Part shown: positions 9,441 to 17,886 of the stretch, in pieces
Layout of the letters: every line of letters begins with the position of its first letter
How positions within the stretch are numbered: position 1 is the stretch's first letter
Source: Acidobacteriaceae bacterium
GTDB taxonomy: Bacteria > Acidobacteriota > Terriglobia > Terriglobales > Acidobacteriaceae
DNA length: 64,000 nt
Direction: 5' to 3'
NCBI GenBank assembly: GCA_027449965.1
Contig: DAIDKP010000012.1
Location: forward strand, 1 to 64,000
The notes under the pieces: model-generated
Seen by the model: only the letters and a program-made list of their open reading frames with translations
Told to the model about the DNA's origin: nothing
The model's database searches: none
Translations under genes and position numbers: made by a program

Positions 9441-9974
9441 CTAAAGCAGCTTGCCGGCAGCCAGTTCGGTAATCAGTCCGCGATCTGCGGCCAGAAAATC
9501 GTATCCCGGCAAATCTTCAAGTGGCACCCATCGCAGGTCGTGAAAGATGTGTTCGCGAATCTCGCCCTCAAACCGATGCACGGCAAAGAACTGCAAATCT
9601 ACCGCACCACCGTGGCGATAGTTGTGACGAATACGCGTCACCAGCGGGCCAATCTCCGCTTCGATGCCCAGCTCTTCCATCAGCTCACGACGCAGCGCCT
9701 GCTCCGCGCTTTCGCCTGGCTCAATCTTGCCACCGGGAAACTCCCACTGCAACGCCATCGGCTGATCTGGCCTGCGCTGGCAGATCAGCACCGTGTGGCT
9801 GCGCAGCAACAGTCCGGCAGCGACCAGCCGCACCGTCCCCACTTTTCCCGCACTCGGTTTGCTTTCCCCGATTCTCTCGTTCTTCCCGATCTCTTCCACA
9901 GAAACAGTGTAGCCTCTTGCCCAGCCATCCTTCGGGAAATCCCTCCGGTCAAAGCGTCCAGGCAGATCCGACAC
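9441..9974 (-). CDS. NUDIX hydrolase, MutT/8-oxo-dGTP diphosphatase-like
   Basis: A full Nudix box is present (GKIEPGESAEQALRRELMEE followed by LGI, matching GX5EX7REUXEEXGU). It is preceded by CQRRPDQPMALQWEFPGG, the usual MutT arrangement in which the Nudix motif follows a WEFPGGK strand. Such enzymes hydrolyse oxidised nucleoside triphosphates to monophosphates, using Mg2+ bound by the box glutamates. The 177-residue frame opens with GTG at 9974. The first ~45 residues are polar and unlike MutT, so a shorter protein starting at a GTG near 9842 or 9833 is quite possible. It lies 38 bases downstream of the HAD hydrolase gene on the same strand, suggesting co-transcription. It converges with the NRAMP-type gene. 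Confidence 0.85.
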   Translation of the reverse strand: MSDLPGRFDRRDFPKDGWARGYTVSVEEIGKNERIGESKPSAGKVGTVRLVAAGLLLRSHTVLICQRRPDQPMALQWEFPGGKIEPGESAEQALRRELMEELGIEAEIGPLVTRIRHNYRHGGAVDLQFFAVHRFEGEIREHIFHDLRWVPLEDLPGYDFLAADRGLITELAAGKLL

Positions 9975-10012
9975 GCTCCGTCAAAACCACGACAGCCAAG
10001 AACAAGGACGCC

Positions 10013-10780
10013 TCAATCACAAGACGAATCATCCAGCGCCGCCGCCATCACCACGTCTTCGCCTCCATCGGCACCCTCTGGCTCCAGCCTGCGCCATCCT
10101 CGCTCTGCGCAGGCCCTGCGCAGTCCAGAAGATGCATTCACCGGCACCGGCATCCTTGCCATCTCCAGCATCGCCAGATCATGCACAGAGTTGCCAAAGA
10201 CCGCATCCGGAGCGTCGATTCCCACGCGTCGCAGGGCCGCAGCCTTGGCCTCATCCGTTGGAACGTCCACCAGTTCCTCCGTCAGACGCCCGTCCCCGAC
10301 GCGCACCGCGGCCGCCAGCACATTCTCAGCGGAGATTCCAAATGCTGCGACACCGGCTTCAATCACCCAGCGATGCGTGGAACTCACGGCCCACATCTCC
10401 GCCCCGTGTTCTCGAAGCCGCTCCACCATCGTTTCCATCTCACGAAAATGACGTTTTCGCACAAACCGCTGTACAAACACTTCCGATGCGCTGCGAATCT
10501 CCTCTTCGCGCAGGCCCGCGTACACCTGCACCATTTCGCCGCATATCTGCGCCTCATTCACTTCGCCTGCTTCATACGCTCGGTGTCGCGCATCCATCCA
10601 CTCGCTCATCTCGCGAGAAATCAGCCCTTGCTCCATCGACCACTGCATGAATCCGTAACCGGAATCCCCGCTCCACAGCGTTCCATCGCAATCGAAGACC
10701 GCCGTGCGCACGCCAACGGTCTCCAGCCTTTCCATCCACTCATCCATGGTCCAAACCATCTTGACTGCCTCGATTCCCAT
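10013..10780 (-). CDS. HAD-superfamily phosphatase (SerB-like subclass IB)
   Basis: The ATG at 10780 is preceded by GGAG at a five-base spacing; a GTG at 10807 would add nine residues. The 255-residue product has HAD motif I VFDCDGTLWSGD (nucleophilic Asp and acid/base Asp), motif II in WAVSSTHRW, and a motif IV region around DAVFGNSVHDLAML. The helical cap between motifs I and II resembles the phosphoserine phosphatase/HAD-IB group. The likely reaction is Mg2+-dependent dephosphorylation of a small metabolite; phosphoserine is one candidate, but the substrate is not determined. It is the upstream member of a two-gene leftward unit with the NUDIX hydrolase and is divergent from xerD. Confidence 0.8.
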   Translation of the reverse strand: MGIEAVKMVWTMDEWMERLETVGVRTAVFDCDGTLWSGDSGYGFMQWSMEQGLISREMSEWMDARHRAYEAGEVNEAQICGEMVQVYAGLREEEIRSASEVFVQRFVRKRHFREMETMVERLREHGAEMWAVSSTHRWVIEAGVAAFGISAENVLAAAVRVGDGRLTEELVDVPTDEAKAAALRRVGIDAPDAVFGNSVHDLAMLEMARMPVPVNASSGLRRACAERGWRRLEPEGADGGEDVVMAAALDDSSCD

Positions 10781-11007
10781 CCATTCTCCGCCAGGTTGCT
10801 TTTCCACTGTTCATGGTTCGTCTTCCGTATTTTAGGCTCTCCGCTTTTGATCCATGTGAAAGTTGGTTCACATTTTCGATCCCGCCGCACCCCGGATCTT
10901 CCGTGTTTCTTCGCATGACAAGTGCTGAAGTTGATTCCGTGCCGATTCTGGTTCGGCTGCTCCACATCCTGCCCATCTCCACCCGGGAATCGCGGAATAA
11001 TGAAGGC

Positions 11008-12030
11008 GTGAATCCTGCCTCCAATGCGGAACTTTTGCGCGATTATCAGCTTTATCTTCAGGTCGAAAAAGGCTTGCGCCCGCTCAGTTGTGAGGCCTAC
11101 GGCTCTGATCTGCGCACCTTTGCCGAGTTTCTGGAGTCCCGGCACGCTGTTCTGCTCACCGCCACGCAGCAGGATGTTTCCGGATTCCTCGAGCATCTGC
11201 GCACCCACGGCATCGATGCTCGCTCCGCGGCACGCAAACTGAGCTGCCTGCGCGGATTCTACAAGTGGCTCCTGCTCGACAAGCGCATTCACCACGACCC
11301 GACCGTCAATATTGAATCCCCCAAAGCCTGGAAAGTCCTGCCCAAATCGCTGGCAGAGTCTGAGATATCGGCGGCTCTCGATGCCGCCGCATCCCGCGCT
11401 GTCACCACTGAATCCCGCGCCCAGGCACTGCGCGACCGCGCCATCCTCGAACTTCTCTACGCCGGCGGCCTGCGCGTCTCCGAACTCACCGCCCTCGTTC
11501 TCAGCGACCTTGCCGCCGACTCTGGCCAGCTTCACGTCCGCGGCAAGGGCGATAAGGAGCGGCTCGTTCCACTCGGCCACACCGCGCTTTCCTCGCTTGC
11601 CGAATATCTCACCCATGCGCGTCCGCATTTGCTTGCCTCTGCATCGGCCCGCTCTCAGCGCCAGCCCGCATGGCTCTTTCTGTCCACGCGCGGGCTGCCC
11701 ATGACTCGTCAGTCCGTCTGGCGTCTGGTGCGCGCCGCCACCTCCGCCAGTCCCCATGCTTTGCGTCACAGTTGCGCCACACACATGGTCGAGCATGGTG
11801 CCGATCTGCGCAGCGTCCAGACGATGCTTGGTCATGCCGACATCTCCACCACACAGGTCTACACACATCTTGCGCTCAGCCATCTCAAACAGGTGCATCG
11901 CGCGCATCATCCCCGCGCCGCTCGCACGTGCACCTCGAAGGCAGTCGCCGCCGCGCCCCTTGCAGCGCCGTTGGCCACTGCGCCAACTCGATCCCTCTTT
12001 CTGGTTCCTGCTTCGGAAAAACAATCATGA
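11008..12030 (+). CDS. xerD: tyrosine recombinase, XerD-like
   Basis: The N-terminal SAM-like core-binding domain ([19 protein letters not shown]) is followed by a catalytic domain. It has Arg in GGLRVSEL (about residue 156), Lys in [13 protein letters not shown], HxxR in [12 protein letters not shown] (His250, Arg253), His/Trp position GHADISTTQ and the nucleophilic Tyr in VYTH. All five catalytic positions appear intact. GTG at 11008 gives a 340-residue protein. An ATG at 10915 is possible, but the upstream residues are not recombinase-like. Its TGA overlaps the ATG of the next recombinase by four bases (ATGA), implying translational coupling. Known XerC/XerD proteins resolve chromosome dimers at dif; the D versus C label is tentative. 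Confidence 0.85.
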   Translation: MNPASNAELLRDYQLYLQVEKGLRPLSCEAYGSDLRTFAEFLESRHAVLLTATQQDVSGFLEHLRTHGIDARSAARKLSCLRGFYKWLLLDKRIHHDPTVNIESPKAWKVLPKSLAESEISAALDAAASRAVTTESRAQALRDRAILELLYAGGLRVSELTALVLSDLAADSGQLHVRGKGDKERLVPLGHTALSSLAEYLTHARPHLLASASARSQRQPAWLFLSTRGLPMTRQSVWRLVRAATSASPHALRHSCATHMVEHGADLRSVQTMLGHADISTTQVYTHLALSHLKQVHRAHHPRAARTCTSKAVAAAPLAAPLATAPTRSLFLVPASEKQS

Positions 12031-13019
12031 ACTCTGCCGTTCCGCAGACAGACCAACACACTGCGCCAGCGCCCGGCCAATCCGGCACGCTCAGCCGTCT
12101 CGTCCTCGACTATCTTGCCGTTTTGCGCAACGAGCGTGGTGCCTCCGCGCATACCCTGCGTGCCTATGAGCGTGAACTGTTGTCCTTCGCCCACGCCATG
12201 CACACGCAGCTTGGCATCGAGGCCAGGCCTGACGCCATCGAGCACACCGCCATCCGCGCCTATCTCGGCGAACTGTATCAGCGCGGTCTTTCACGTGCTT
12301 CCATCGCGCGGGCTTTGGCTGCCATTCGAAGCTGGTTTCGCTGGCTCGCGCGCACAGGACACGTGCAGCAGAATGTCGCTTCGCTTGTCTCCACGCCGCG
12401 CCTGCCTCGTCATCTGCCGCGTGTCCCGTCCATCGAGCAGTTGAACTCCGTTGTCGACTCCATTGCCGACTCGGAGGCAAGCTGGCCCGCTCGCGACGTC
12501 GTTCTTTTTGAACTGCTCTACGGTTGCGGTTTGCGCAATGCCGAACTCACCGGCCTCAATCTCGACGATATCCACTGGGCCAACGATGTCATTCTCGTTC
12601 GCGGCAAAGGTCAGAAGCAGCGCTACGTGCCGCTTGGCGATGCTGCCGCACAGACCCTGCGAGCCTACCTCACCGAGCGCGAAGCGAGGCTCCGCGCACA
12701 CGCCAAACCCCACACGCCGCAAAAGCCAACGGAAGCGCTGCTGCTCAATCTCCACCTGCGCGGCTCCGGACGCCTGTCCACGCGCAGCGTCGCGCGCATC
12801 GTCAAGCGCATCGCCATCGAGCGCGGCCTGCCCTCCGACATTCACCCCCACACGCTGCGCCACGCCTTCGGCACCCACCTGCTCGCCGAAGGAGCCGACC
12901 TGCGCGCCATTCAGGAACTGCTCGGCCACGAACGGCTCTCGACCACCCAGCGTTACACCCAGCTCACCACGGCGCAGCTCACCGTCGTCTACGACCGCAC
13001 GCACCCCCGCGCCCGCTGA
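12027..13019 (+). CDS. xerC: tyrosine recombinase, XerC-like
   Basis: The 330-residue product begins [10 protein letters not shown] and has a core-binding domain ([20 protein letters not shown]). The catalytic domain shows [56 protein letters not shown], so the Arg, Lys, His-x-x-Arg, His and Tyr set is complete. It overlaps the preceding recombinase by ATGA and is followed 112 bases later by leuS. Tandem, co-translated XerD-like and XerC-like genes would supply both halves of a heterotetrameric recombinase from one message. Housekeeping dimer resolution is the simplest role. A phage- or integron-type function is less likely because no cargo or attachment site is visible nearby. Confidence 0.88.
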   Translation: MNSAVPQTDQHTAPAPGQSGTLSRLVLDYLAVLRNERGASAHTLRAYERELLSFAHAMHTQLGIEARPDAIEHTAIRAYLGELYQRGLSRASIARALAAIRSWFRWLARTGHVQQNVASLVSTPRLPRHLPRVPSIEQLNSVVDSIADSEASWPARDVVLFELLYGCGLRNAELTGLNLDDIHWANDVILVRGKGQKQRYVPLGDAAAQTLRAYLTEREARLRAHAKPHTPQKPTEALLLNLHLRGSGRLSTRSVARIVKRIAIERGLPSDIHPHTLRHAFGTHLLAEGADLRAIQELLGHERLSTTQRYTQLTTAQLTVVYDRTHPRAR

Positions 13020-13131
13020 CGTGCTCCGCTGACGCGCCCCGCTTGCGCACCCACGCCCATCCCTGCTCGATTCCATAACGAGGAACGCGCATTCGTGCGC
13101 GAATCTGCCCGACAGTTACACTGAAGAAGAC

Positions 13132-15699
13132 ATGTCCGCGAACGAAGCCATCGAAAACACCGTGCAGCCAGCAAACGCCATCGAGTCCCAGCCAGACCCC
13201 GAGCGATACGACCCCGCCGCCATCGAATCCGCCTGGCAGCAGCGCTGGTCCGCCGATACGGCGCTCTACGCCTCTGACCCGGCCACCAGCGGCAAGCCCA
13301 AATACTACGTCCTCGAAATGCTGCCCTATCCCAGCGGCCAGCTTCACATGGGCCACGTCCGCAACTACTCCATCGGCGACGCGCTTGCCCGCTTCAAGTG
13401 GATGCAGGGCTGCAACGTCCTTCACCCCATGGGCTGGGACGCCTTCGGCCTTCCCGCCGAAAACGCCGCGCTCAAAAACAACACGCCGCCGCGCCAGTGG
13501 ACCCTCCAGAACATCGCCGCCATGAAGCGCCAGATGCAGCGGCTCGGCTTCGCCTACGACTGGTCCCGCGAGGTCACCACCTGCCTGCCCGATTACTACC
13601 GCTGGAACCAGTGGTTCTTCCTGCGCATGCATGAGCGCGGCCTCGTCTATCGCAAGCAGTCCCGCGTCAACTGGTGCCGCGAGTGTGCCACCGTCCTCGC
13701 CAACGAACAGGTTGTCAACGGCTGCTGCTGGCGTCACGAAGAGACGCTCGTCGAGCAGCGCAATCTCGAACAGTGGTTCCTGCGCATCACCGCCTACGCT
13801 CAGGAACTCCTCGACGGACTCGACTCGCTCGACGGCTGGCCGGAAAAAGTCCGCACCATGCAGCGCAACTGGATCGGACGCAGCGAAGGCACGGAGATCG
13901 ACTTCGCGCTCGACGCGCCCGGCACAGCGCTTGACCGCGCACCCATCCGCGTCTTCACCACGCGCGTCGATACCATCTTCGGAGCGACCAGCGTCCAGCT
14001 TTCGCCCGAACATCCGCTCGTTGCGCGGCTTGCAGAAGCCAATCCCGCGCTCGCCGAGGGCGTCCGGACACTCATCGACCAGCAGAAAAAAGCACGCGAG
14101 GCCGGCGAACTCGGAGCCATCGAAAAACACGGCGTCCCCACCGGCTTCTTCGCGCAGAATCCCTTCAGCGGCGAGCGCGTCCCGGTCTGGATCGGCAACT
14201 ACATCCTCGCCGACTACGGCACCGGCGCCATCATGAGCGTCCCCGGCCACGACGAGCGCGACTACGAATTCGCCAGCAAATACGGCCTCGAAATCCGCCG
14301 CGTCATCGCGCCGGAAAACCCGGAGCAGGGAAGCGAAGCCGCATTGCCCTTCGTCAGCGAATCCGGCCGCCTCGTTTCCTCCGGCGAATACACCGGCCTG
14401 ACCTGCGCCGAAGCGCAAAAGCGTCTCCAGCAGGTCGCTGAAGCCGGAGGATTCGGCCAAGCCACCATCACCTGGCGGCTCAAGGACTGGGGCGTCAGCC
14501 GCCAGCGTTACTGGGGCACACCCATCCCGATGGTCCACTGCGACCAGCACGGCATCGTCCCCGTTCCTGACGAGCAGCTTCCCGTGCTCCTGCCCGACCA
14601 GATCGAGATCACGCAGCAGGGCGGCTCGCCGCTTTCGCGCGTTCCAGAGTTTCTCCAGACCCCCTGTCCACGCTGCGGTGGCCCGGCGCGCCGCGAAACC
14701 GACACCATGGACACCTTCGTCGATTCCAGCTGGTACTTTTACCGCTACACCGACGCCGTCAACTCTGCAGCGCCCTTCGATCCCGCCATCGCCCGCTACT
14801 GGTTCCCCATCGACCAGTACATCGGCGGCGTCGAGCATGCCATCCTTCACCTCATCTACTCGCGCTTCTGGACCCGCGTCATGCGCGACCTCGGCCTCAT
14901 TGCCAACTCTGAGCCGGCCGAGCGCCTCTTCACCCAGGGCATGGTCATCAAGGACGGCGCAAAGATGTCCAAATCGCGCGGCAACGTCGTCTCGCCCGAC
15001 GAGATGGTTGCCCGCTACGGTGCCGACTCCACGCGCATGTACGCGCTCTTCGCCGCGCCGCCGGACCGCGACCTCGACTGGCAGGAGGATGGCGTCGCCG
15101 GCATCAGCCGATTCCTGGCGCGTGTCTATCGGTTGCTCGCGCGTCTCACTCCCATTGCCACGTCCGTTCCTGCATCTTCTGGTCCCGGCGAACTCACAGG
15201 CACCGCTCAGCAACTGCTGCGCAAGCTCCACCAGACCATCGCCAAAATCACGCAGGACTTCTCCGGACGCTGGCACTTCAACACCTCCATCGCCGCCATC
15301 ATGGAGCTGGTTAACGCGATCACCGCTGCCGAAGCCGATCTGGACTCCGTCGCGCCAGTTGTCATCCGTGAGCTGGCGCGGTCACTGGTCCTTTTGCTGG
15401 GTCCGTTTGCACCCTATCTCGCCGCCGAACTCTGGCATCGACTCGGAGAAACCACTCCATTGCTCCGTGCGCCGTGGCCTGTCTCCGATCCCACGCTGGC
15501 ACGCGAAGACGAGATGGAGATTCCCGTTCAGGTCAACGGAAAACTGCGTTCGCTGGTGCGCGTTCCTGCAGACAGTTCACGCGAATCCATGGAAGCCGCA
15601 GCGCTTGCCGATCCTAAAATTCAGGACTGGCTCGCGGGCAAAACACCGGCCAAAGTAATTTCAGTCCCCGGAAAGTTCGTCAATCTGGTAGTCAAGTGA
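13132..15699 (+). CDS. leuS: leucyl-tRNA synthetase
   Basis: This 855-residue class I synthetase charges tRNA-Leu. The HIGH signature is PYPSGQLHMGHVRNY (about residues 65-79) and the KMSKS loop is GAKMSKSRGNVVSPDEM (about 608-624). The CP1 editing insertion is present with GTGAIMSVPGHDERD, which holds the conserved editing Asp. A zinc-ribbon-like CPRCGGPARRETDTMDTF segment precedes the WYFYRY stretch typical of bacterial LeuRS. The C-terminal tRNA-binding domain runs to EIPVQVNGKLRSLVRVP. Length is normal for bacterial enzymes. The ATG at 13132 follows a GAAGA-rich leader. No T-box leader is visible in the 112 bases upstream. Confidence 0.97.
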   Translation: MSANEAIENTVQPANAIESQPDPERYDPAAIESAWQQRWSADTALYASDPATSGKPKYYVLEMLPYPSGQLHMGHVRNYSIGDALARFKWMQGCNVLHPMGWDAFGLPAENAALKNNTPPRQWTLQNIAAMKRQMQRLGFAYDWSREVTTCLPDYYRWNQWFFLRMHERGLVYRKQSRVNWCRECATVLANEQVVNGCCWRHEETLVEQRNLEQWFLRITAYAQELLDGLDSLDGWPEKVRTMQRNWIGRSEGTEIDFALDAPGTALDRAPIRVFTTRVDTIFGATSVQLSPEHPLVARLAEANPALAEGVRTLIDQQKKAREAGELGAIEKHGVPTGFFAQNPFSGERVPVWIGNYILADYGTGAIMSVPGHDERDYEFASKYGLEIRRVIAPENPEQGSEAALPFVSESGRLVSSGEYTGLTCAEAQKRLQQVAEAGGFGQATITWRLKDWGVSRQRYWGTPIPMVHCDQHGIVPVPDEQLPVLLPDQIEITQQGGSPLSRVPEFLQTPCPRCGGPARRETDTMDTFVDSSWYFYRYTDAVNSAAPFDPAIARYWFPIDQYIGGVEHAILHLIYSRFWTRVMRDLGLIANSEPAERLFTQGMVIKDGAKMSKSRGNVVSPDEMVARYGADSTRMYALFAAPPDRDLDWQEDGVAGISRFLARVYRLLARLTPIATSVPASSGPGELTGTAQQLLRKLHQTIAKITQDFSGRWHFNTSIAAIMELVNAITAAEADLDSVAPVVIRELARSLVLLLGPFAPYLAAELWHRLGETTPLLRAPWPVSDPTLAREDEMEIPVQVNGKLRSLVRVPADSSRESMEAAALADPKIQDWLAGKTPAKVISVPGKFVNLVVK

Positions 15700-15735
15700 G
15701 GTTTGCCCCATCGAGCCCTCGATCAAGGGAGTGAA

Positions 15736-16713
15736 ATGACCCATCGCAGTGCATCGTCTGGTTTCATGCAACCTGAGGATCAGCAGGAACTCCGCGCCAT
15801 CCTCGCCGGAAAACCCGTCCGCGCCACGCAGTCCATGGTCGGCCAGATGTCCCGAGTCTGGCATCAGCCCTCGCTCACCGCCATTGAAATCGCCTGGCGC
15901 TGGCTCTTCGGCATCCCGTTGTACTTTGTCCTGAGCGCGCGCTATCAAGCGATGATGGCCACGCTCACGCCCCAGGCTTCGGGCCTCAGCAAATTCGACT
16001 TCCAGGACCCCTGGACCGCGGCCACTCTGCTCGATCACGCCATCCATCTTTATCATCCCTTGTTCATGGCCGCCTTCTGGCATATCGCGCCGCTCGCCGT
16101 TCTCCTCTGGGCCATCGTCTCCGGAACAGGCCGCACGCTGCTTTTTGTTCGGATGCGTCAGGCTTTGCCGGGTTGGCCGCGCCGCATTCCTGTTGTCATC
16201 GTCCTTCAGGCCATCTGGGCCGCTGCGCTTCTGCTCGTCTGGGCACTTTGGTACAACGTGCTGGCCGCCATCGCTTCCTCCATGATCGAGCGCACCTCCG
16301 TCGAGCCGGATGTCGTCACCTATCTCATCTGGGTCATCTTTCTTTCGCTGGGATTCTACGCCGGCTGGTCTACTGTCAGTTGGGTTCTGCGCCTGGCTCC
16401 CATCCTCGTCCTCCGAGAAGGTCGCAGCCCGATCTCGGCGCTCGGTCAGAGTCTCAGCGCGGGCAGGGAACTGGCCAGCAAGCTTGCCGAGGTCAACCTG
16501 GTTCTCTGCATCGTTCGCCTCATGCTCATCGTGCTGGCCATGGTCTTCTGCGCTGCGCCGCTACCCTTCAGCGACCAGCTTGGCGCGGACCAGATGCAGG
16601 TTCTCTACAAGATTGTTGCTGTCCTGTATCTCCTCGGCAGCGACTACTTCCACGTCGTCCGCCAGCAATCCTACGCCGCGCTCGTCGGTCGCTACCGTCC
16701 GCCCGCTGCCTGA
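15736..16713 (+). CDS. multi-pass inner-membrane protein of unknown function
   Basis: I start at ATG 15736 (MTHRSASSGF), which has AGGGAG just upstream, rather than the ATG at 15703 that overlaps the leuS tail region without a binding site. The 325-residue protein has about five hydrophobic helices, for example FMAAFWHIAPLAVLLWAIV, VVIVLQAIWAAALLLVWAL, VTYLIWVIFLSLGFYAGW and VLCIVRLMLIVLAMVFC. A cytoplasmic N-terminal region of about 45 residues precedes them. No catalytic motif is recognised. It follows leuS by 36 bases and may be read from the same transcript. Its last 22 bases overlap the convergent NUP gene. Confidence 0.7.
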   Translation: MTHRSASSGFMQPEDQQELRAILAGKPVRATQSMVGQMSRVWHQPSLTAIEIAWRWLFGIPLYFVLSARYQAMMATLTPQASGLSKFDFQDPWTAATLLDHAIHLYHPLFMAAFWHIAPLAVLLWAIVSGTGRTLLFVRMRQALPGWPRRIPVVIVLQAIWAAALLLVWALWYNVLAAIASSMIERTSVEPDVVTYLIWVIFLSLGFYAGWSTVSWVLRLAPILVLREGRSPISALGQSLSAGRELASKLAEVNLVLCIVRLMLIVLAMVFCAAPLPFSDQLGADQMQVLYKIVAVLYLLGSDYFHVVRQQSYAALVGRYRPPAA

Positions 16714-17816
16714 TTGGCCTTTTGCATCGCAGGCGTCGTGGTCGGTTCCTGATTGCGATAGACATTCCAGCCCGCGATCAGTTGCTCCACCACTGCATGG
16801 CCCACGGTATACGCGCTCGCAATCGACGGCAGATACGCACCAAAGCGGCTCACCCGTTGATACCGCAGACTCGTCGCCGCATCCATTCCCCGGGGTGGAC
16901 GATCAAAGTTGCTCACCGTTCGCAGCACCAGAATCCGCTTCCAGTCCACGCGTCCGTTCTCGGCCAGTTGATGCAGCGATGCCAGGGTTCCAGTATCCTC
17001 CATCGCGGTCGTTACAAACGTGCCTGCGCCATGCGTGTAATAGCGCATCCACTCCGTCGCCCAGGCATCCATGCGCGCGCCATGCCAATACGTCGAGGAC
17101 GATACCTCATCGCCAAGCCGAACAAACGGCGGTCTTTGTGCCATCGTCCCGTCAAAGTGGCTGCGAATCTCGGCCAGCTTCGGTGAGTCCGCCAGTTGAA
17201 TGCTCACCGTTTTTTGCAGCGCCCACTGCGCCAGCGAAGGATTCAGGGCAAACACCTGCCCCGGCAGCGCGTCCACTGGCTGCTCAAACGGCTCTGCGCG
17301 ACGCAGCGGAACCATCCCTGTCGTCCAGGTCGGCGGAATCTCGCGCGCATCAATCTCGTAGCCCAGATCGCCATCCACCACCCACCGCGCCCACACCGCC
17401 GAGCCAAGCGACGCCTGCTCCGGACTTGCACCCGCAATGCCTGCAATCAGCCAGTAGGCATGGCTCAGATCAAACTCCGGGTCCAGTCCCAGCGCCATGA
17501 TCGTCGCCGCCGCGTGCGCCGTGCCTTGTCCGGTCACAATCGCCAGTTCGCCGGCATCATTCATGCGCGCTGCGTGATACGCACCCGGCACCGCATAGAC
17601 GCGATCCAGATGATCCCGTTCCACCCAGGTCTGCAACTCGCCCGGAGCGTCACCCGTGTCCGCACCCGGCTCAAACATCGCCACCACGACCACCTTCACC
17701 GGAATCGGCTGCATCACGCCGGAAGTTCCGGCCTGCGCGCGGCCAACTGCCAGGCTGGCCAACAGCAGGCTCACGGCTACGGTAGTGCGGCGGGTGTCTG
17801 CCTTTGACAGTCGCAT
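16692..17816 (-). CDS. NUP-family purine nucleoside permease-like periplasmic protein
   Basis: With the ATG at 17816 the 374-residue product starts MRLSKADTRRTTVAVSLLLA, a clear signal peptide cleaved near AQAG. The mature part begins PIPVKVVVVAMFEPGADTG and contains WVERDHLDRVYAVPG, NDAGELAIVTGQGTAHAA, YWLIAGIAGASPEQASLGS and TAMEDTGTLASL. These are hallmarks of the NUP family, first described as yeast purine nucleoside permeases but related in fold to nucleoside phosphorylases. With no membrane helices after the signal, it is more likely a soluble periplasmic nucleoside-binding or -cleaving protein than a channel. Its 3' end overlaps the convergent membrane-protein gene by 22 bases. Confidence 0.82.
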   Translation of the reverse strand: MRLSKADTRRTTVAVSLLLASLAVGRAQAGTSGVMQPIPVKVVVVAMFEPGADTGDAPGELQTWVERDHLDRVYAVPGAYHAARMNDAGELAIVTGQGTAHAAATIMALGLDPEFDLSHAYWLIAGIAGASPEQASLGSAVWARWVVDGDLGYEIDAREIPPTWTTGMVPLRRAEPFEQPVDALPGQVFALNPSLAQWALQKTVSIQLADSPKLAEIRSHFDGTMAQRPPFVRLGDEVSSSTYWHGARMDAWATEWMRYYTHGAGTFVTTAMEDTGTLASLHQLAENGRVDWKRILVLRTVSNFDRPPRGMDAATSLRYQRVSRFGAYLPSIASAYTVGHAVVEQLIAGWNVYRNQEPTTTPAMQKANQAAGGR

Positions 17817-17886
17817 CGTCAGTCGCAAAGGGCACAGGGTCGCAAGCAGGCAGTTTCGCACAGCCAGATTTCCCAGCCAGGCCTGT

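Noticed and set aside
11670-12026. Upstream extension of the XerC-like frame giving a 449-residue protein
   Set aside because: The extension overlaps the XerD-like gene in another frame and has no recombinase character; the ATG at 12027 makes a normal-length protein coupled by ATGA.
13020-13131. Possible T-box leader for leuS
   Set aside because: The 112-base leader lacks a T-box consensus (TGGNACCGCG-like) and a terminator hairpin.
12979-15276. 765-residue open frame antisense to leuS
   Set aside because: Composition is Asp/Gly/Val-rich, there is no family resemblance, and it is fully contained in leuS on the other strand.
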